A stretch of DNA of 64,000 nt from Symbiobacterium terraclitae (GTDB lineage: Bacteria > Bacillota > Sulfobacillia > Symbiobacteriales > Symbiobacteriaceae): assembly GCF_017874315.1 (NCBI RefSeq), contig NZ_JAGGLG010000002.1:1-64000 (forward strand), read 5' to 3'. Positions 44,796 through 52,366 of this stretch are shown here, in pieces; positions within the stretch are counted from its first letter, which is position 1; each line of letters starts with the position of its first letter. The notes under the pieces are model-generated. The model saw only the letters and a program-made list of their open reading frames with translations, did not search any database and was not told the origin of the DNA. Made by a program: the position numbers and the translations under genes.

Positions 44796-45902
44796 TTGGC
44801 CCGGCCCACCTATCGCATCGCCTGCCTCCCCGGTGACGGCATCGGCCCCGAGGTCACCCGGGGGGCGGTCACGGTGCTGGAGGCAGCCGCCGCTGCCTAC
44901 GGCTTTGCGCTCGAGTTCTCCGCCCACCCGGTGGGCGGCGCCGCGTACGACGCTGCGGGAACCCCGTTCCCCGACGAGACCCGGGAAGCCTGCGACGCCG
45001 CAGACGCCATCCTCTTCGGAGCGGTGGGCGGTCCGCAGTACGACGGGCTCCCGTGGGAGCACCGCCCTGAGGCCGCGCTGCTGGCGATCCGCAAGCGCTA
45101 CGACCTCTACGCCAACCTGCGGCCCATCCTGCTCTACCCGCCGCTGCGGGACGCCTCGCCCCTCAAGAACGAGATCATCGGCGGCGGGGTCGACTTCATC
45201 ATCGTGCGGGAGCTGGTGGGGGGCATCTACTTCGGCGAGCCCCGGGGCATCACCACGCTGGAGGACGGCACCCGCCGGGGCGTGAACACCGAGGTGTACA
45301 CAGACGCCGAGATCGCCCGCATCGCCCGCATGGGCTTCACCATCGCCCGCGGGCGCCGGCGGAAGGTCACCTCCGTCGACAAGGCCAACGTGATGGAGGC
45401 CGGACGGCTCTGGCGGACGGTGGTCGACGAGGTCGCGCGGGAGTTCCCGGACGTCGAGGTGGAGCACCTTCTGGCCGACAACGCCGCGATGCAGATTCTG
45501 CGCCGGCCCGGCGACTTCGACGTGATGCTGGCCTCCAACCTCTTCGGCGACTTCCTTTCGGACGAGGCGGCCATGCTGACCGGCTCCATCGGCCTCCTGC
45601 CCTCGGCCTCGCTCGGGGCCGCGCAGAACCGGCTGGGCCTGCCCAAGGGCTTCTACGAGCCGATCCACGGCTCCGCCCCCGACATCGCCGGCCGGGACCT
45701 GGCCAACCCGCTGGCCGCGATCCTCTGCGGCGCCATGCTGCTGCGCCACTCCCTGGGACAGGAGGAGGCCGCCTTGGCCGTGGAGCGGGCGGTTGTCCGG
45801 GTGCTGGAGGAGGGCTTCCGGACCGGCGACATCAAGGTGCCGGGCACCGCCGTGCTGGGCACCGCGGCCATGGCCGCCGAGGTCGCCCGGCGGATCGGGT
45901 AA
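44796..45902 (+). CDS. leuB: 3-isopropylmalate dehydrogenase
   Basis: LeuB (368 aa) oxidatively decarboxylates 3-isopropylmalate with NAD in leucine synthesis. LPGDGIGPEV opens it. RKRYDLYANLRP, VRELVGGIYFG, SVDKANVMEAGRLW, LADNAAMQI and the NAD-site EPIHGSAPDIAG follow. The start is TTG 44796 with GGAGGTG upstream. It stands alone, away from any other leu gene in this window. Confidence 0.95.
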   Translation: MARPTYRIACLPGDGIGPEVTRGAVTVLEAAAAAYGFALEFSAHPVGGAAYDAAGTPFPDETREACDAADAILFGAVGGPQYDGLPWEHRPEAALLAIRKRYDLYANLRPILLYPPLRDASPLKNEIIGGGVDFIIVRELVGGIYFGEPRGITTLEDGTRRGVNTEVYTDAEIARIARMGFTIARGRRRKVTSVDKANVMEAGRLWRTVVDEVAREFPDVEVEHLLADNAAMQILRRPGDFDVMLASNLFGDFLSDEAAMLTGSIGLLPSASLGAAQNRLGLPKGFYEPIHGSAPDIAGRDLANPLAAILCGAMLLRHSLGQEEAALAVERAVVRVLEEGFRTGDIKVPGTAVLGTAAMAAEVARRIG

Positions 45903-45910
45903 AGCGCGAC

Positions 45911-45937
45911 AGGGCCCGCCTCTGGGGCGGGCCCTGC
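45911..45937. terminator. Convergent hairpin after leuB
   Basis: CAGGGCCCGCC (45911-45921) pairs with GGCGGGCCCTG (45927-45937), 11 perfect pairs. It lies between the converging leuB and gerW. Confidence 0.6.
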
Positions 45938-45949
45938 TCGCGGGAAGCG

Positions 45950-46321
45950 CTACTCCTCGGCCTTCCCGTCCTCGCTCTTCTCCTTGCCCTTGATGGAGCC
46001 GATCTTCTCCACGAGCCCCGGAATCGCCTCGACGATCCTGTCGATGGCGCCGCCCTTGCCCAGGGGCAGGACCGAGACGTCGCCGTCCCGCACGACGATC
46101 ACCGCACGGGCGGACAGGCGTGCGCCTGCCCCGCCGCCGCTGCCGGAGCCCCCCTGCTTCTCGTCCCGGCCCTCACCGCCCCCGGCGCCGAAGCCGAACA
46201 TCAGGTCCACGACCGGGATCAGCGTGACGGAACCCATGGTGATGGGCTCTCCCACGACCGTCTTGGTGCTCAGGTGCTTCTCCAGGGCCGCGATCACCGA
46301 ATCCATGATCTCCACAGCCAT
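45950..46321 (-). CDS. gerW: GerW family sporulation protein (YtfJ)
   Basis: The 123-residue protein matches the GerW/YtfJ family: an N-terminal helix (MDSVIAALEKHLSTKTVVGEP), TLIPVVDLMFGFGAGGGEG, a Gly/Ser-rich low-complexity loop, then ARAVIVVRDGDVSVLPL. In Bacillus it is required for germination with certain nutrients. ATG 46321 is 8 bases after AAGGAGGA, and overlaps the end of the DUF2953 gene. Confidence 0.88.
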   Translation of the reverse strand: MAVEIMDSVIAALEKHLSTKTVVGEPITMGSVTLIPVVDLMFGFGAGGGEGRDEKQGGSGSGGGAGARLSARAVIVVRDGDVSVLPLGKGGAIDRIVEAIPGLVEKIGSIKGKEKSEDGKAEE

Positions 46322-46322
46322 G

Positions 46323-47027
46323 TCATGATCCTCCTTGTAGTAGGATTTGCCGCAGGGGCCGGAGGCGAACCTGGCCCACCAGGTAGTTCCAGATCTCCCG
46401 CCTGCGCAGTACCCGCCAGGCGACGGCGAGCACCCGGAAAACATACAGCCGTCCGGACAGCTCCGCCCAGCCGATCACACATGCGCGCAGGAAGTCCGGG
46501 CGGAGGCGCAGCGACTGCCCGAGGCCGGCCCCCCAGCGCAGGGCCTCGCACAGGCCGGTGAGGGAGGGGTCACTGAAGCCGTAGGTCAGCTCGCCGGCCA
46601 GCCTGACCCCCAGCGAGCGCCAGAGCCTACGGGGCACCCGGGCCAGCTCCTCGGCGAGGGCGAGCAGCACGGACGGATCCGGACGGCGCCTGCGCCTGGG
46701 CTCTCTGCGGGGCTTCTCCCGCCGTTCCCGGGCGGAGGGGATCCGACTGCCTTCCGCGCGCCGGCCGCCGCCCAGTCGGAACCCCAGCAGCCGGACGTCC
46801 GTCCAGGCCAGATCCCCGTTGCGCCAGGTGAACCCGCCGGAGAGGGCCAGCAGGCCCCAGCGCAGGCGGAAGCGTCCTTCTGCACGGCCGGCGAGGGCGT
46901 CCTCCCATCCTTCCGCCGCCAGGTCCGGCTCTACCCGCAGGCGGAGGTCGAAGGGTACGAGCAGGAGCAGGAGGACGAGCAGGGCGACGAGCCCCAGCAG
47001 TACCAGCAGGGCCCAGAGCGTGGCCAT
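46323..47027 (-). CDS. DUF2953 domain protein (YtfI-like)
   Basis: The 234-residue product has one N-terminal membrane segment (about residues 4-24, very Leu/Val-rich). After this come a beta-rich part, an Arg-rich linker (residues about 100-120) and a C-terminal ELTYGFSDPSLTGLCEAL motif typical of DUF2953. It directly precedes gerW, as ytfI precedes ytfJ in Bacillus, implying a sporulation or germination role. Confidence 0.8.
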   Translation of the reverse strand: MATLWALLVLLGLVALLVLLLLLVPFDLRLRVEPDLAAEGWEDALAGRAEGRFRLRWGLLALSGGFTWRNGDLAWTDVRLLGFRLGGGRRAEGSRIPSARERREKPRREPRRRRRPDPSVLLALAEELARVPRRLWRSLGVRLAGELTYGFSDPSLTGLCEALRWGAGLGQSLRLRPDFLRACVIGWAELSGRLYVFRVLAVAWRVLRRREIWNYLVGQVRLRPLRQILLQGGS

Positions 47028-47055
47028 GGCCAGCGTTTCGAGGAAGGTCAGCAGT

Positions 47056-47472
47056 CTAGCCGCCTCCCTTCCGCCGCCGCAGCAGCGCCCGCAGCGTGCG
47101 CCCTCCGGCCCGCAGCAGCCCCTCCACCCCGGCCTGGCCCAGGCTGCCCAGCGTCCGCGCCGGGCGCGTGACGGCCGGGTTGGCGGTCAGCCAGAGCGTT
47201 GACAGGTCCCACGACCTGGCACCCGCGGCACGGGTGGGCTGGTGGCGCCGGTACTCCGCCAGCAACTGCTCCGCGAGGGCGTCCGGGTCGGTGGTGGGCG
47301 CGGGGGCCAGCCGATCGAGCCGGCTCAGGTCCCAGTACAGGCTCTTGTAGGTGCCGGCCCTGCGGCGGCACGCCGCGCACGACTCCAGGTGAGCCTCCAC
47401 CAGCGCTGCCTCGGCGGGATGAAGGGCCCCGTCGACGTAAAGTTGCACGAGTTCGTCATCGCAGCGCATCAT
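47056..47472 (-). CDS. Anti-sigma factor with HC2 zinc-finger (ZAS) domain
   Basis: The 138-residue protein begins MMRCDDELVQLYVDGALHP and carries the His-x3-Cys-x2-Cys zinc motif (HLESCAAC) of ECF anti-sigma factors. No clear membrane helix follows, only a basic, partly Leu-rich C-terminus, so it may be soluble. I chose ATG 47472, 10 bases from GGAGG; GTG 47481, overlapping the sigma stop, is the alternative. It lies immediately downstream of the sigma gene. Confidence 0.8.
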   Translation of the reverse strand: MMRCDDELVQLYVDGALHPAEAALVEAHLESCAACRRRAGTYKSLYWDLSRLDRLAPAPTTDPDALAEQLLAEYRRHQPTRAAGARSWDLSTLWLTANPAVTRPARTLGSLGQAGVEGLLRAGGRTLRALLRRRKGGG

Positions 47473-47477
47473 CGGGA

Positions 47478-48005
47478 TCACTCCTCCCGGGTGGCCAGTC
47501 GGTCTCGCAGGAGGCGCCTGGCCCGGAACAGGTAGGTCTTGACGGTTCCGACGGGCAACTCGGTCAGCCTGGCGATCTCCTCGTAGGAGAGGTCCTCCTG
47601 GTGGCGCAGCGTCACCACGATCCGCCAGAGGGGCGGCAGTTCGGCCAGCGCACGGGTCAGGTCCAGCAGCGTCCAGGCCGGCTCATCCGCCGCCCCGGCC
47701 GGCAGGGCGGACTCGGGCAGCTGTTCCAGCGACAGGTGCTCCTTGCGGCTCTTCAGCAGGTTCAGCGCGAGGTTCGTCGTCACCCGCCGGAGCCACGGCC
47801 AGAGCGGCCGCGCTGTGTCCAGCGAATCGATGGCCCGGACGGTGCGCAGGAAGACCTCCTGGGTAAGATCCTGTGCGTCTTCCCGGTTCTGGACGTAGGT
47901 GTACGCGGTCCGGAAGACCCTCTCCTGATAGGCTGCGACCAGGCGAGCGAATCCCGCCGAATGGCCCTGCTGGCAGAGTTCGATGATCGTCGAGTCCCGG
48001 TCCAT
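47478..48005 (-). CDS. ECF-type RNA polymerase sigma factor
   Basis: The 175-residue factor has region 2 (FARLVAAYQERVFRTAYTYV, then DAQDLTQEVFLR) and region 4 (LPPLWRIVVTLRHQEDLSYEEI, then LPVGTVKTYLFRARRLLRDRL, shown as separate parts). ATG 48005 with GGGGGG upstream is preferred; ATG 48020 is also in frame. It forms a unit with the zinc anti-sigma factor. Upstream is a SigW-like promoter that it may recognise itself. Confidence 0.92.
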   Translation of the reverse strand: MDRDSTIIELCQQGHSAGFARLVAAYQERVFRTAYTYVQNREDAQDLTQEVFLRTVRAIDSLDTARPLWPWLRRVTTNLALNLLKSRKEHLSLEQLPESALPAGAADEPAWTLLDLTRALAELPPLWRIVVTLRHQEDLSYEEIARLTELPVGTVKTYLFRARRLLRDRLATREE

Positions 48006-48039
48006 CGGCGAGCCCCCCATCTGGTGCTCTACTCTGTAC

Positions 48040-48066
48040 TACAAGGCAGCCCCGGGGAAAGTTTCA
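48040..48066 (-). promoter_or_regulatory. ECF-type promoter of the sigma/anti-sigma operon
   Basis: On the minus strand TGAAAC (48066-48061) with TTT next to it is followed after 17 bases by TGTA (48043-48040). This is close to the SigW pattern TGAAAC-N16-CGTA. The location upstream of the sigma gene suggests autoregulation. Confidence 0.5.
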
Positions 48067-48111
48067 GGATGACGCCGTTGCTGTGGTCCCTTTCACCGGA
48101 AGAGACGCGAA

Positions 48112-48140
48112 CCCGCTGGGCGGATGCTCCACCCAGCGGG
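48112..48140 (-). terminator. Terminator after the acyltransferase
   Basis: CCCGCTGGG (48112-48120) pairs with CCCAGCGGG (48132-48140). It lies just beyond the minus-strand acyltransferase stop; no U tract. Confidence 0.5.
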
Positions 48141-48154
48141 CATGGGTTGGCATA

Positions 48155-49261
48155 CTACCTTGTGCGGCCCACGATCCAGTGGCCGAAGGGCAGGGCGGCG
48201 ATGGCCCGGCTGAGCCAGTACGACCCCGTCAGCACGGCGGCGCTCACCAGCAGCAGGTACGGGGCCGGGCTCAGGCTCAGCGGCCGGAGGAGGCGGAGGA
48301 GGACCTCCAGCACGAGCGGGTGGACCAGGAAGATGCCGAAGGAGTGGTTGCCCAGCGCCAGCAGCAGCCTGCTCACGGGGTTATCCTGCTCCGTGACCCA
48401 CCCGCCGAAGCCCAGCAGGGCGAAGGAAGCGACCAGGGAGTAGAGGTAGGCGGTGGGCCGGAAGCCCGAGGCGGCAAAGCCCACGCTCGCACCGTTCGCC
48501 ATCAGGCCCATGTACTCCACCATCATCCAGGCCAGGAGGGCGGCGGCCAACCCGGTGAGGGGCCAGAGCAGCCGGCGGCAGGCCGTCAGCACCCGGCGCA
48601 GGTTGGCTGCGGTCCACACCCCGACGGCGAAGTAGCCGATCCACCAGGGGAAGAGCCGGTCGCGGAACCGGAGCAGGCCGACCAGCCAGGGGTTCGTGAC
48701 CTGGTTGGTGAAGAGGCCGTAGAAGGTGTCCCACATCAGCACGCCCTGCAGGAGCAGGGCGCCGGCGACGATCCAGCCGAGCGCTCGGCTCCGGCCGAGG
48801 CCCCGGACCAGCGGGAAGAGCAGGTAGAACTGAAACACGAGGACGATGTAGTAGAGCTGGTACATGGCCGTTCCCTGGAAGGTGGCCAGCACGAAGGTGG
48901 CCGGCAGCTGCGCCCAGCTCCCCTCGATCGGCGCCCGGAACAGCAGGTAGAGCGCCGTCCAGACCAGGTAGGGAACGCCGATGGCCTGGAACCGCCGGTA
49001 CAGGTACCTGCGGGTGTCGAACGCCGCCTGGGCGCCGCCATCGGCCCGCTGCGGCCCGTACGTGTGAAACAGCACGACGCCTGTGATCAGGACGAAGGCC
49101 GGAATGGAGAACCGGCTCCACTGGTTGATCAGGCTGGTGGCCAGGAAGGACGGAGCGTCGACGGGCAGGGCCGCCATGGGAGCGGCGGTGACGTGTATGA
49201 GGACTACCGCGATTGCGGATACCGCTCGGAGTACGTCCAGTTCGTGCACTCGACCGGGCAT
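48155..49261 (-). CDS. Acyltransferase family 3 membrane protein (OafA/YrhL type)
   Basis: The 368-residue integral membrane protein has about ten hydrophobic segments. The catalytic-type His lies in AVVLIHVTAAP near residue 23; RRFQAIGVPYLVWTALY and FGIFLVHPLVLE (second conserved His near the C-terminus) fit the family. These enzymes O-acylate surface glycans or lipids. ATG 49261 follows GAGGGGGAACAC. It lies between the sigma operon and the sigma remnant. Confidence 0.85.
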   Translation of the reverse strand: MPGRVHELDVLRAVSAIAVVLIHVTAAPMAALPVDAPSFLATSLINQWSRFSIPAFVLITGVVLFHTYGPQRADGGAQAAFDTRRYLYRRFQAIGVPYLVWTALYLLFRAPIEGSWAQLPATFVLATFQGTAMYQLYYIVLVFQFYLLFPLVRGLGRSRALGWIVAGALLLQGVLMWDTFYGLFTNQVTNPWLVGLLRFRDRLFPWWIGYFAVGVWTAANLRRVLTACRRLLWPLTGLAAALLAWMMVEYMGLMANGASVGFAASGFRPTAYLYSLVASFALLGFGGWVTEQDNPVSRLLLALGNHSFGIFLVHPLVLEVLLRLLRPLSLSPAPYLLLVSAAVLTGSYWLSRAIAALPFGHWIVGRTR

Positions 49262-49344
49262 CGTGTTCCCCCTCGGGCTGTGCTAGCGGGCAGTATTCGC
49301 CAGACGGGGCCCGTCTTCCTGTGGGGCGCCTGCGGAACCCGGTC

Positions 49345-49447
49345 ACGGCCCCAGGCCTCGACCAGGTTCTGGACGAATGGGTGCGCGGTGCGGTAGACTC
49401 TCTCCTGATAGGCCGCGACCCGCACGACCGCCGAGTCCCGGTCCATC
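49345..49447 (-). pseudogene. Decayed N-terminal fragment of an ECF sigma gene
   Basis: Read on the minus strand from 49447, the frame begins MDRDS and continues VAAYQERVYRTAHPFVQNL. This matches MDRDS and VAAYQERVFRTAYTYVQNR of the intact sigma factor at 47478-48005 after loss of about 12 residues. Shared DNA includes CTCTCCTGATAGG and GAGTCCCGGTCCATCG. Similarity stops near 49366 and no region 2 end or region 4 is left. It lies in the gap between the acyltransferase and VUT genes. Confidence 0.75.
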
Positions 49448-49476
49448 GTGAAAGACGCCTGAAGGAGTCGAAGCGA

Positions 49477-49980
49477 ATGCTCATTCTGCTGTACCTCGCG
49501 GCGATCGTGGCCGCCAACCTCTCGGTGGCCTACTTTGGCCCTTACGTCAGCATCATCAACTCGTTCCTCTTCATCGGCCTGGACATCACCACCCGGGACG
49601 CGCTGCACGAGCGGTGGGAGGGCAAGCACCTCTGGGCCAAGATGGCCCTGCTGATCCTGGCCGGCTCCGTGCTTTCCTGGGTGCTCAACCGCGACGCCGG
49701 CCGGATCGCCCTGGCCTCGTTCGTCGCCTTCGCCGCCGCCGGCGCCGCCGATACCGTCGTGTACCACCTGATGCGCCACCAGCCCAAGCTGCGGCGCGTG
49801 AACGGATCCAACACGGTGTCGGCCGCGGTGGATTCCGTGGTCTTCCCCACGCTGGCCTTCGGCATGCTCATGCCCACCATCGTGGCAGGCCAGTTCCTGG
49901 CCAAGGTGGCCGGCGGCTACATCTGGGCCTTGCTGCTGAATCGGCTGTTCTGGCGCCAGGAGCAGGTGCCGCAGCGCTGA
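49477..49980 (+). CDS. VUT-family membrane protein (queuosine-precursor transporter-like)
   Basis: The 167-residue protein has five or so hydrophobic segments and the family features AAIVAANLSVAYFGP, FLFIGLDITTRDALHERWEG, GSNTVSAAVDSVVFPTLAFG and KVAGGYIWALLLNRLFW. ATG 49477 is 9 bases after GAAGGAG. The VUT family includes the YhhQ preQ0/preQ1 importer; the substrate here is inferred only from family. Confidence 0.8.
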   Translation: MLILLYLAAIVAANLSVAYFGPYVSIINSFLFIGLDITTRDALHERWEGKHLWAKMALLILAGSVLSWVLNRDAGRIALASFVAFAAAGAADTVVYHLMRHQPKLRRVNGSNTVSAAVDSVVFPTLAFGMLMPTIVAGQFLAKVAGGYIWALLLNRLFWRQEQVPQR

Positions 49981-50018
49981 CGGCCCGCGGCACGGCGGAC
50001 CATCCCGGTCTACATTGG

Positions 50019-50047
50019 ACGCCCTAGATCCCGGGTGAACGCCCTAG
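50019..50047 (+). repeat. Direct repeat ACGCCCTAG, 20-bp period
   Basis: ACGCCCTAG occurs at 50019-50027 and 50039-50047, exactly 20 bases apart, ending 22 bases upstream of the -35 box at 50069. Two helical turns of spacing suggest a binding site. Confidence 0.4.
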
Positions 50048-50068
50048 GTAGAAAACCCTATTCCCCCC

Positions 50069-50097
50069 TCGACATCCAGAGAATCTTCTGGTATATT
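50069..50097 (+). promoter_or_regulatory. Promoter of the small membrane protein gene at 50139
   Basis: TCGACA (50069-50074) and TATATT (50092-50097) are 17 bases apart. The gene starts about 40 bases later. Confidence 0.55.
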
Positions 50098-50138
50098 CGA
50101 AAGACAAACTACCGCTCTGAGTGGGAGAGGTGTGGGGG

Positions 50139-50561
50139 ATGCGCTACCTGAGCGGCTGGATGTACGGGGTGGGGGCCCTGTATTTGCTCATGGCGTTCCT
50201 GTTCAACCCGTTGCTCGTCTCGTGGGTGCTGCCGCGCGTCGGGCTCGCGCTGGATGCCGACGGCCAGCTGGCGGACGGCGTCTTCTTCATCGGGGCGATC
50301 GTCGCGGTGCTGGGCGTCTTCCTCCTGCGCGGGGCGCGCCAGCCGCACCTGAACCGCGAGTTGGTCAAGCTCGCGATCTGGGTGGAGCTGATCGCCGGGC
50401 TGGTGCTGAACGTCTACCTGGCCGTCCGCGGGTACGGCCACCCCCTGGCGCTGGTCGCCTTCGGCCTCCTGCACGGCGCCATCGCGCTGGTGGGGCGCCA
50501 CGCCCTCATCACCTGCAGGCGGCACCTGACGGCGGTGAAGCCGCTGAAGCGCGCGAGCTGA
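50139..50561 (+). CDS. Small four-helix membrane protein, unknown function
   Basis: The 140-residue product has hydrophobic stretches at about residues 7-27, 45-63, 75-95 and 100-118, and a basic C-terminus (HALITCRRHLTAVKPLKR). ATG 50139 follows GGGAGAGG by 8 bases. I recognise no characterised family; the spacing resembles DoxX-fold or BphX-like small proteins, without diagnostic residues. It has its own promoter with a direct repeat upstream. Confidence 0.65.
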   Translation: MRYLSGWMYGVGALYLLMAFLFNPLLVSWVLPRVGLALDADGQLADGVFFIGAIVAVLGVFLLRGARQPHLNRELVKLAIWVELIAGLVLNVYLAVRGYGHPLALVAFGLLHGAIALVGRHALITCRRHLTAVKPLKRAS

Positions 50562-50586
50562 CAAAGCGTACCATGTGGAGAGGAAT

Positions 50587-50617
50587 CCCCGGAGGCGGTG
50601 GCGCCTCCGGGGTTCTG
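50587..50617 (+). terminator. Terminator after the small membrane protein gene
   Basis: CCCCGGAGGC (50587-50596) pairs with GCCTCCGGGG (50603-50612), flanked by AA and TTCTG. Confidence 0.65.
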
Positions 50618-50765
50618 CATGACCGGACCTGTCCGTGCCCGCCTGAAACGCAGCGGCCGCCTCGCCCCGTCTCAGGGGTGGGAGGCGAGCGCGCCATGAT
50701 GACGCCCGCCTGGGCGCCGCCTCTCTCGCCCGTCAGCTGGCGCGCACGCCGGCTCGACGCCCGCG

Positions 50766-51071
50766 GCCGAACAGACCAGGGCCAGGATTGAGAAACTATT
50801 CGAGGAGACCCTTGGCGGCAACACGGTGGTGGTGTTGGCCAGCGCGCTCTACTTCAGGGGTGCATGGAGCGAGGCCTTCGACCCGAAGCTGACCCGGGGC
50901 GGCACCTTCACCACCGCCGCCGGAGCCCGGCGCACGCTCCTCTTCATGGAGCGGGACGGCGAGGGGGAGAAGTTGACCAACCGGCCGTTCCTGGTGGCGA
51001 TCCGTGACGATGAGACCGGCGCCCTGCTCTTCCTGAGCGCGGTGAGGGACCCCGGCCGGAGCGGCCGGTGA
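50766..51071 (+). pseudogene. Serpin remnant with internal deletion
   Basis: The frame reads AEQTRARIEKLFEE, then ASALYFRGAWSEAFDPKL, then directly NRPFLVAIRDDETGALLFLSAV. These match the breach/shutter region and the C-terminal strands of the two intact serpins that follow (NALYFKGTWQQPFDPAL and DRPFLLAIRDDRTGITLFLGAI). The N-terminal half and about 140 residues including the hinge and reactive loop are missing. No ribosome site precedes it. It ends 36 bases before the first intact serpin. Confidence 0.8.
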
Positions 51072-51106
51072 CGTGCGGACGAGCGCACGGTACAGGAGGT
51101 GCGAAG

Positions 51107-52354
51107 ATGATTATCCCGACGATCCTGCGGGCACCGACAGCGCTTCTGTTCCTGGGACTCTTCCTGGCGGCGTGCGGCAGCACGCTGCCCGGCCCCGGCA
51201 ACGCGGGGCTGGCGGCTCCCCCGCCCCGCCCCGAATCGGTGAACCCGGAGCTGGCCAGGGCCGCCGACCGCTTCGGCGTCCGCCTGCTGCGGGCGGTGTA
51301 CGCACAGCGGCCCGGGGAGAACCTCTTCCTGTCGCCCGCCAGCGCGCAGGTGATCCTCACCCTTGCCGCCAACGGCGCCCGGGGCGAGACGCAGCAGGAG
51401 ATGCTCAGCGCCCTCGGCTACGGCGACATGGCCCTGGAGGCCGTCAACCAGGGCATGCGCGACCTGCGCGGCATCATGGCCCACCCCGGCGAGAAGGTCG
51501 AGCTGACCACGGCCAACGCCGTCTGGCATCAGAGGGGCATCACGGTGGCCCCCGACTTCCTGAGCGTGGCCACGCAGCAGTACGGGGCGCAGGTGAGCGA
51601 GACCACCTTCGGCCAGCCCGCAGCGGCCGAGGCCATCAACCGCTGGGTCTCCGATCAGACCCGCGGCCGGATCCCGCAGCTGGTGGACCGGACGCGCGAG
51701 GACGACCGGATGTGGCTCGTAAACGCGCTCTACTTCAAGGGGACGTGGCAGCAGCCGTTCGATCCTGCCCTGACCAGCGAGCGCCCCTTCCACCTGCCCG
51801 GAGGTGCCACCAGGGAGATCCCCTTCATGCACCAGACGAACGGCTTCGGCTACCTGAGCGAGGAGGGGCTCACCGGGGTTCGCCTGCCCTACGGCCAGGG
51901 CGACCTGGCGCTCTACCTGTTCATGCCTGACGAGTGGGAGGGCTTTGTGGAGGGGCTCACCCCCGAGCGGTACGCGGACTGGATCGCCGCGATGGGCCAC
52001 CGGCGCATCCAACTCGCCGTGCCTAAGGTGAAACTGACCGACCGGGCCGAGCTGGTGGAGCCCCTGATGGCCATGGGCATGCAGCGGGCCTTCGTGCCCG
52101 GGCAGGCCGACCTGACCGGCCTGTTCACCGACAGCCCGGCGCTTTACATCAGCCGGGTGATCCAGAAGACCTTCCTGGAGATCAACGAGGAGGGGACGGA
52201 GGCGGCGGCTGCAACCGGGGTCGGCGTCACCCTCACCAGCGCGCCCGTCGACCCGCCTCCGGTGGTCGTGCTGGACCGGCCGTTCCTGCTGGCCATCCGT
52301 GACGACCGCACAGGCATCACCCTCTTCCTGGGCGCGATCGTCGATCCGGCGTAG
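51107..52354 (+). CDS. Lipoprotein serpin 1
   Basis: This 415-residue serine-protease-inhibitor-fold protein has an N-terminal lipoprotein signal (LFLAAC, lipid-modified Cys23), so it is probably anchored outside the membrane. Serpin features: NLFLSPASAQVILTLAANGA, NALYFKGTW, FMPDEWEG and the C-terminal DRPFLLAIRDD. The hinge EEGTEAAAAT fits inhibitory serpins (P17-P8). Counting on gives a reactive bond near Thr-Ser in VTLTSAP. ATG 51107 follows CAGGAGGTG. The second serpin follows 12 bases after its stop. Confidence 0.93.
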   Translation: MIIPTILRAPTALLFLGLFLAACGSTLPGPGNAGLAAPPPRPESVNPELARAADRFGVRLLRAVYAQRPGENLFLSPASAQVILTLAANGARGETQQEMLSALGYGDMALEAVNQGMRDLRGIMAHPGEKVELTTANAVWHQRGITVAPDFLSVATQQYGAQVSETTFGQPAAAEAINRWVSDQTRGRIPQLVDRTREDDRMWLVNALYFKGTWQQPFDPALTSERPFHLPGGATREIPFMHQTNGFGYLSEEGLTGVRLPYGQGDLALYLFMPDEWEGFVEGLTPERYADWIAAMGHRRIQLAVPKVKLTDRAELVEPLMAMGMQRAFVPGQADLTGLFTDSPALYISRVIQKTFLEINEEGTEAAAATGVGVTLTSAPVDPPPVVVLDRPFLLAIRDDRTGITLFLGAIVDPA

Positions 52355-52366
52355 GGGGTGCGCGGC

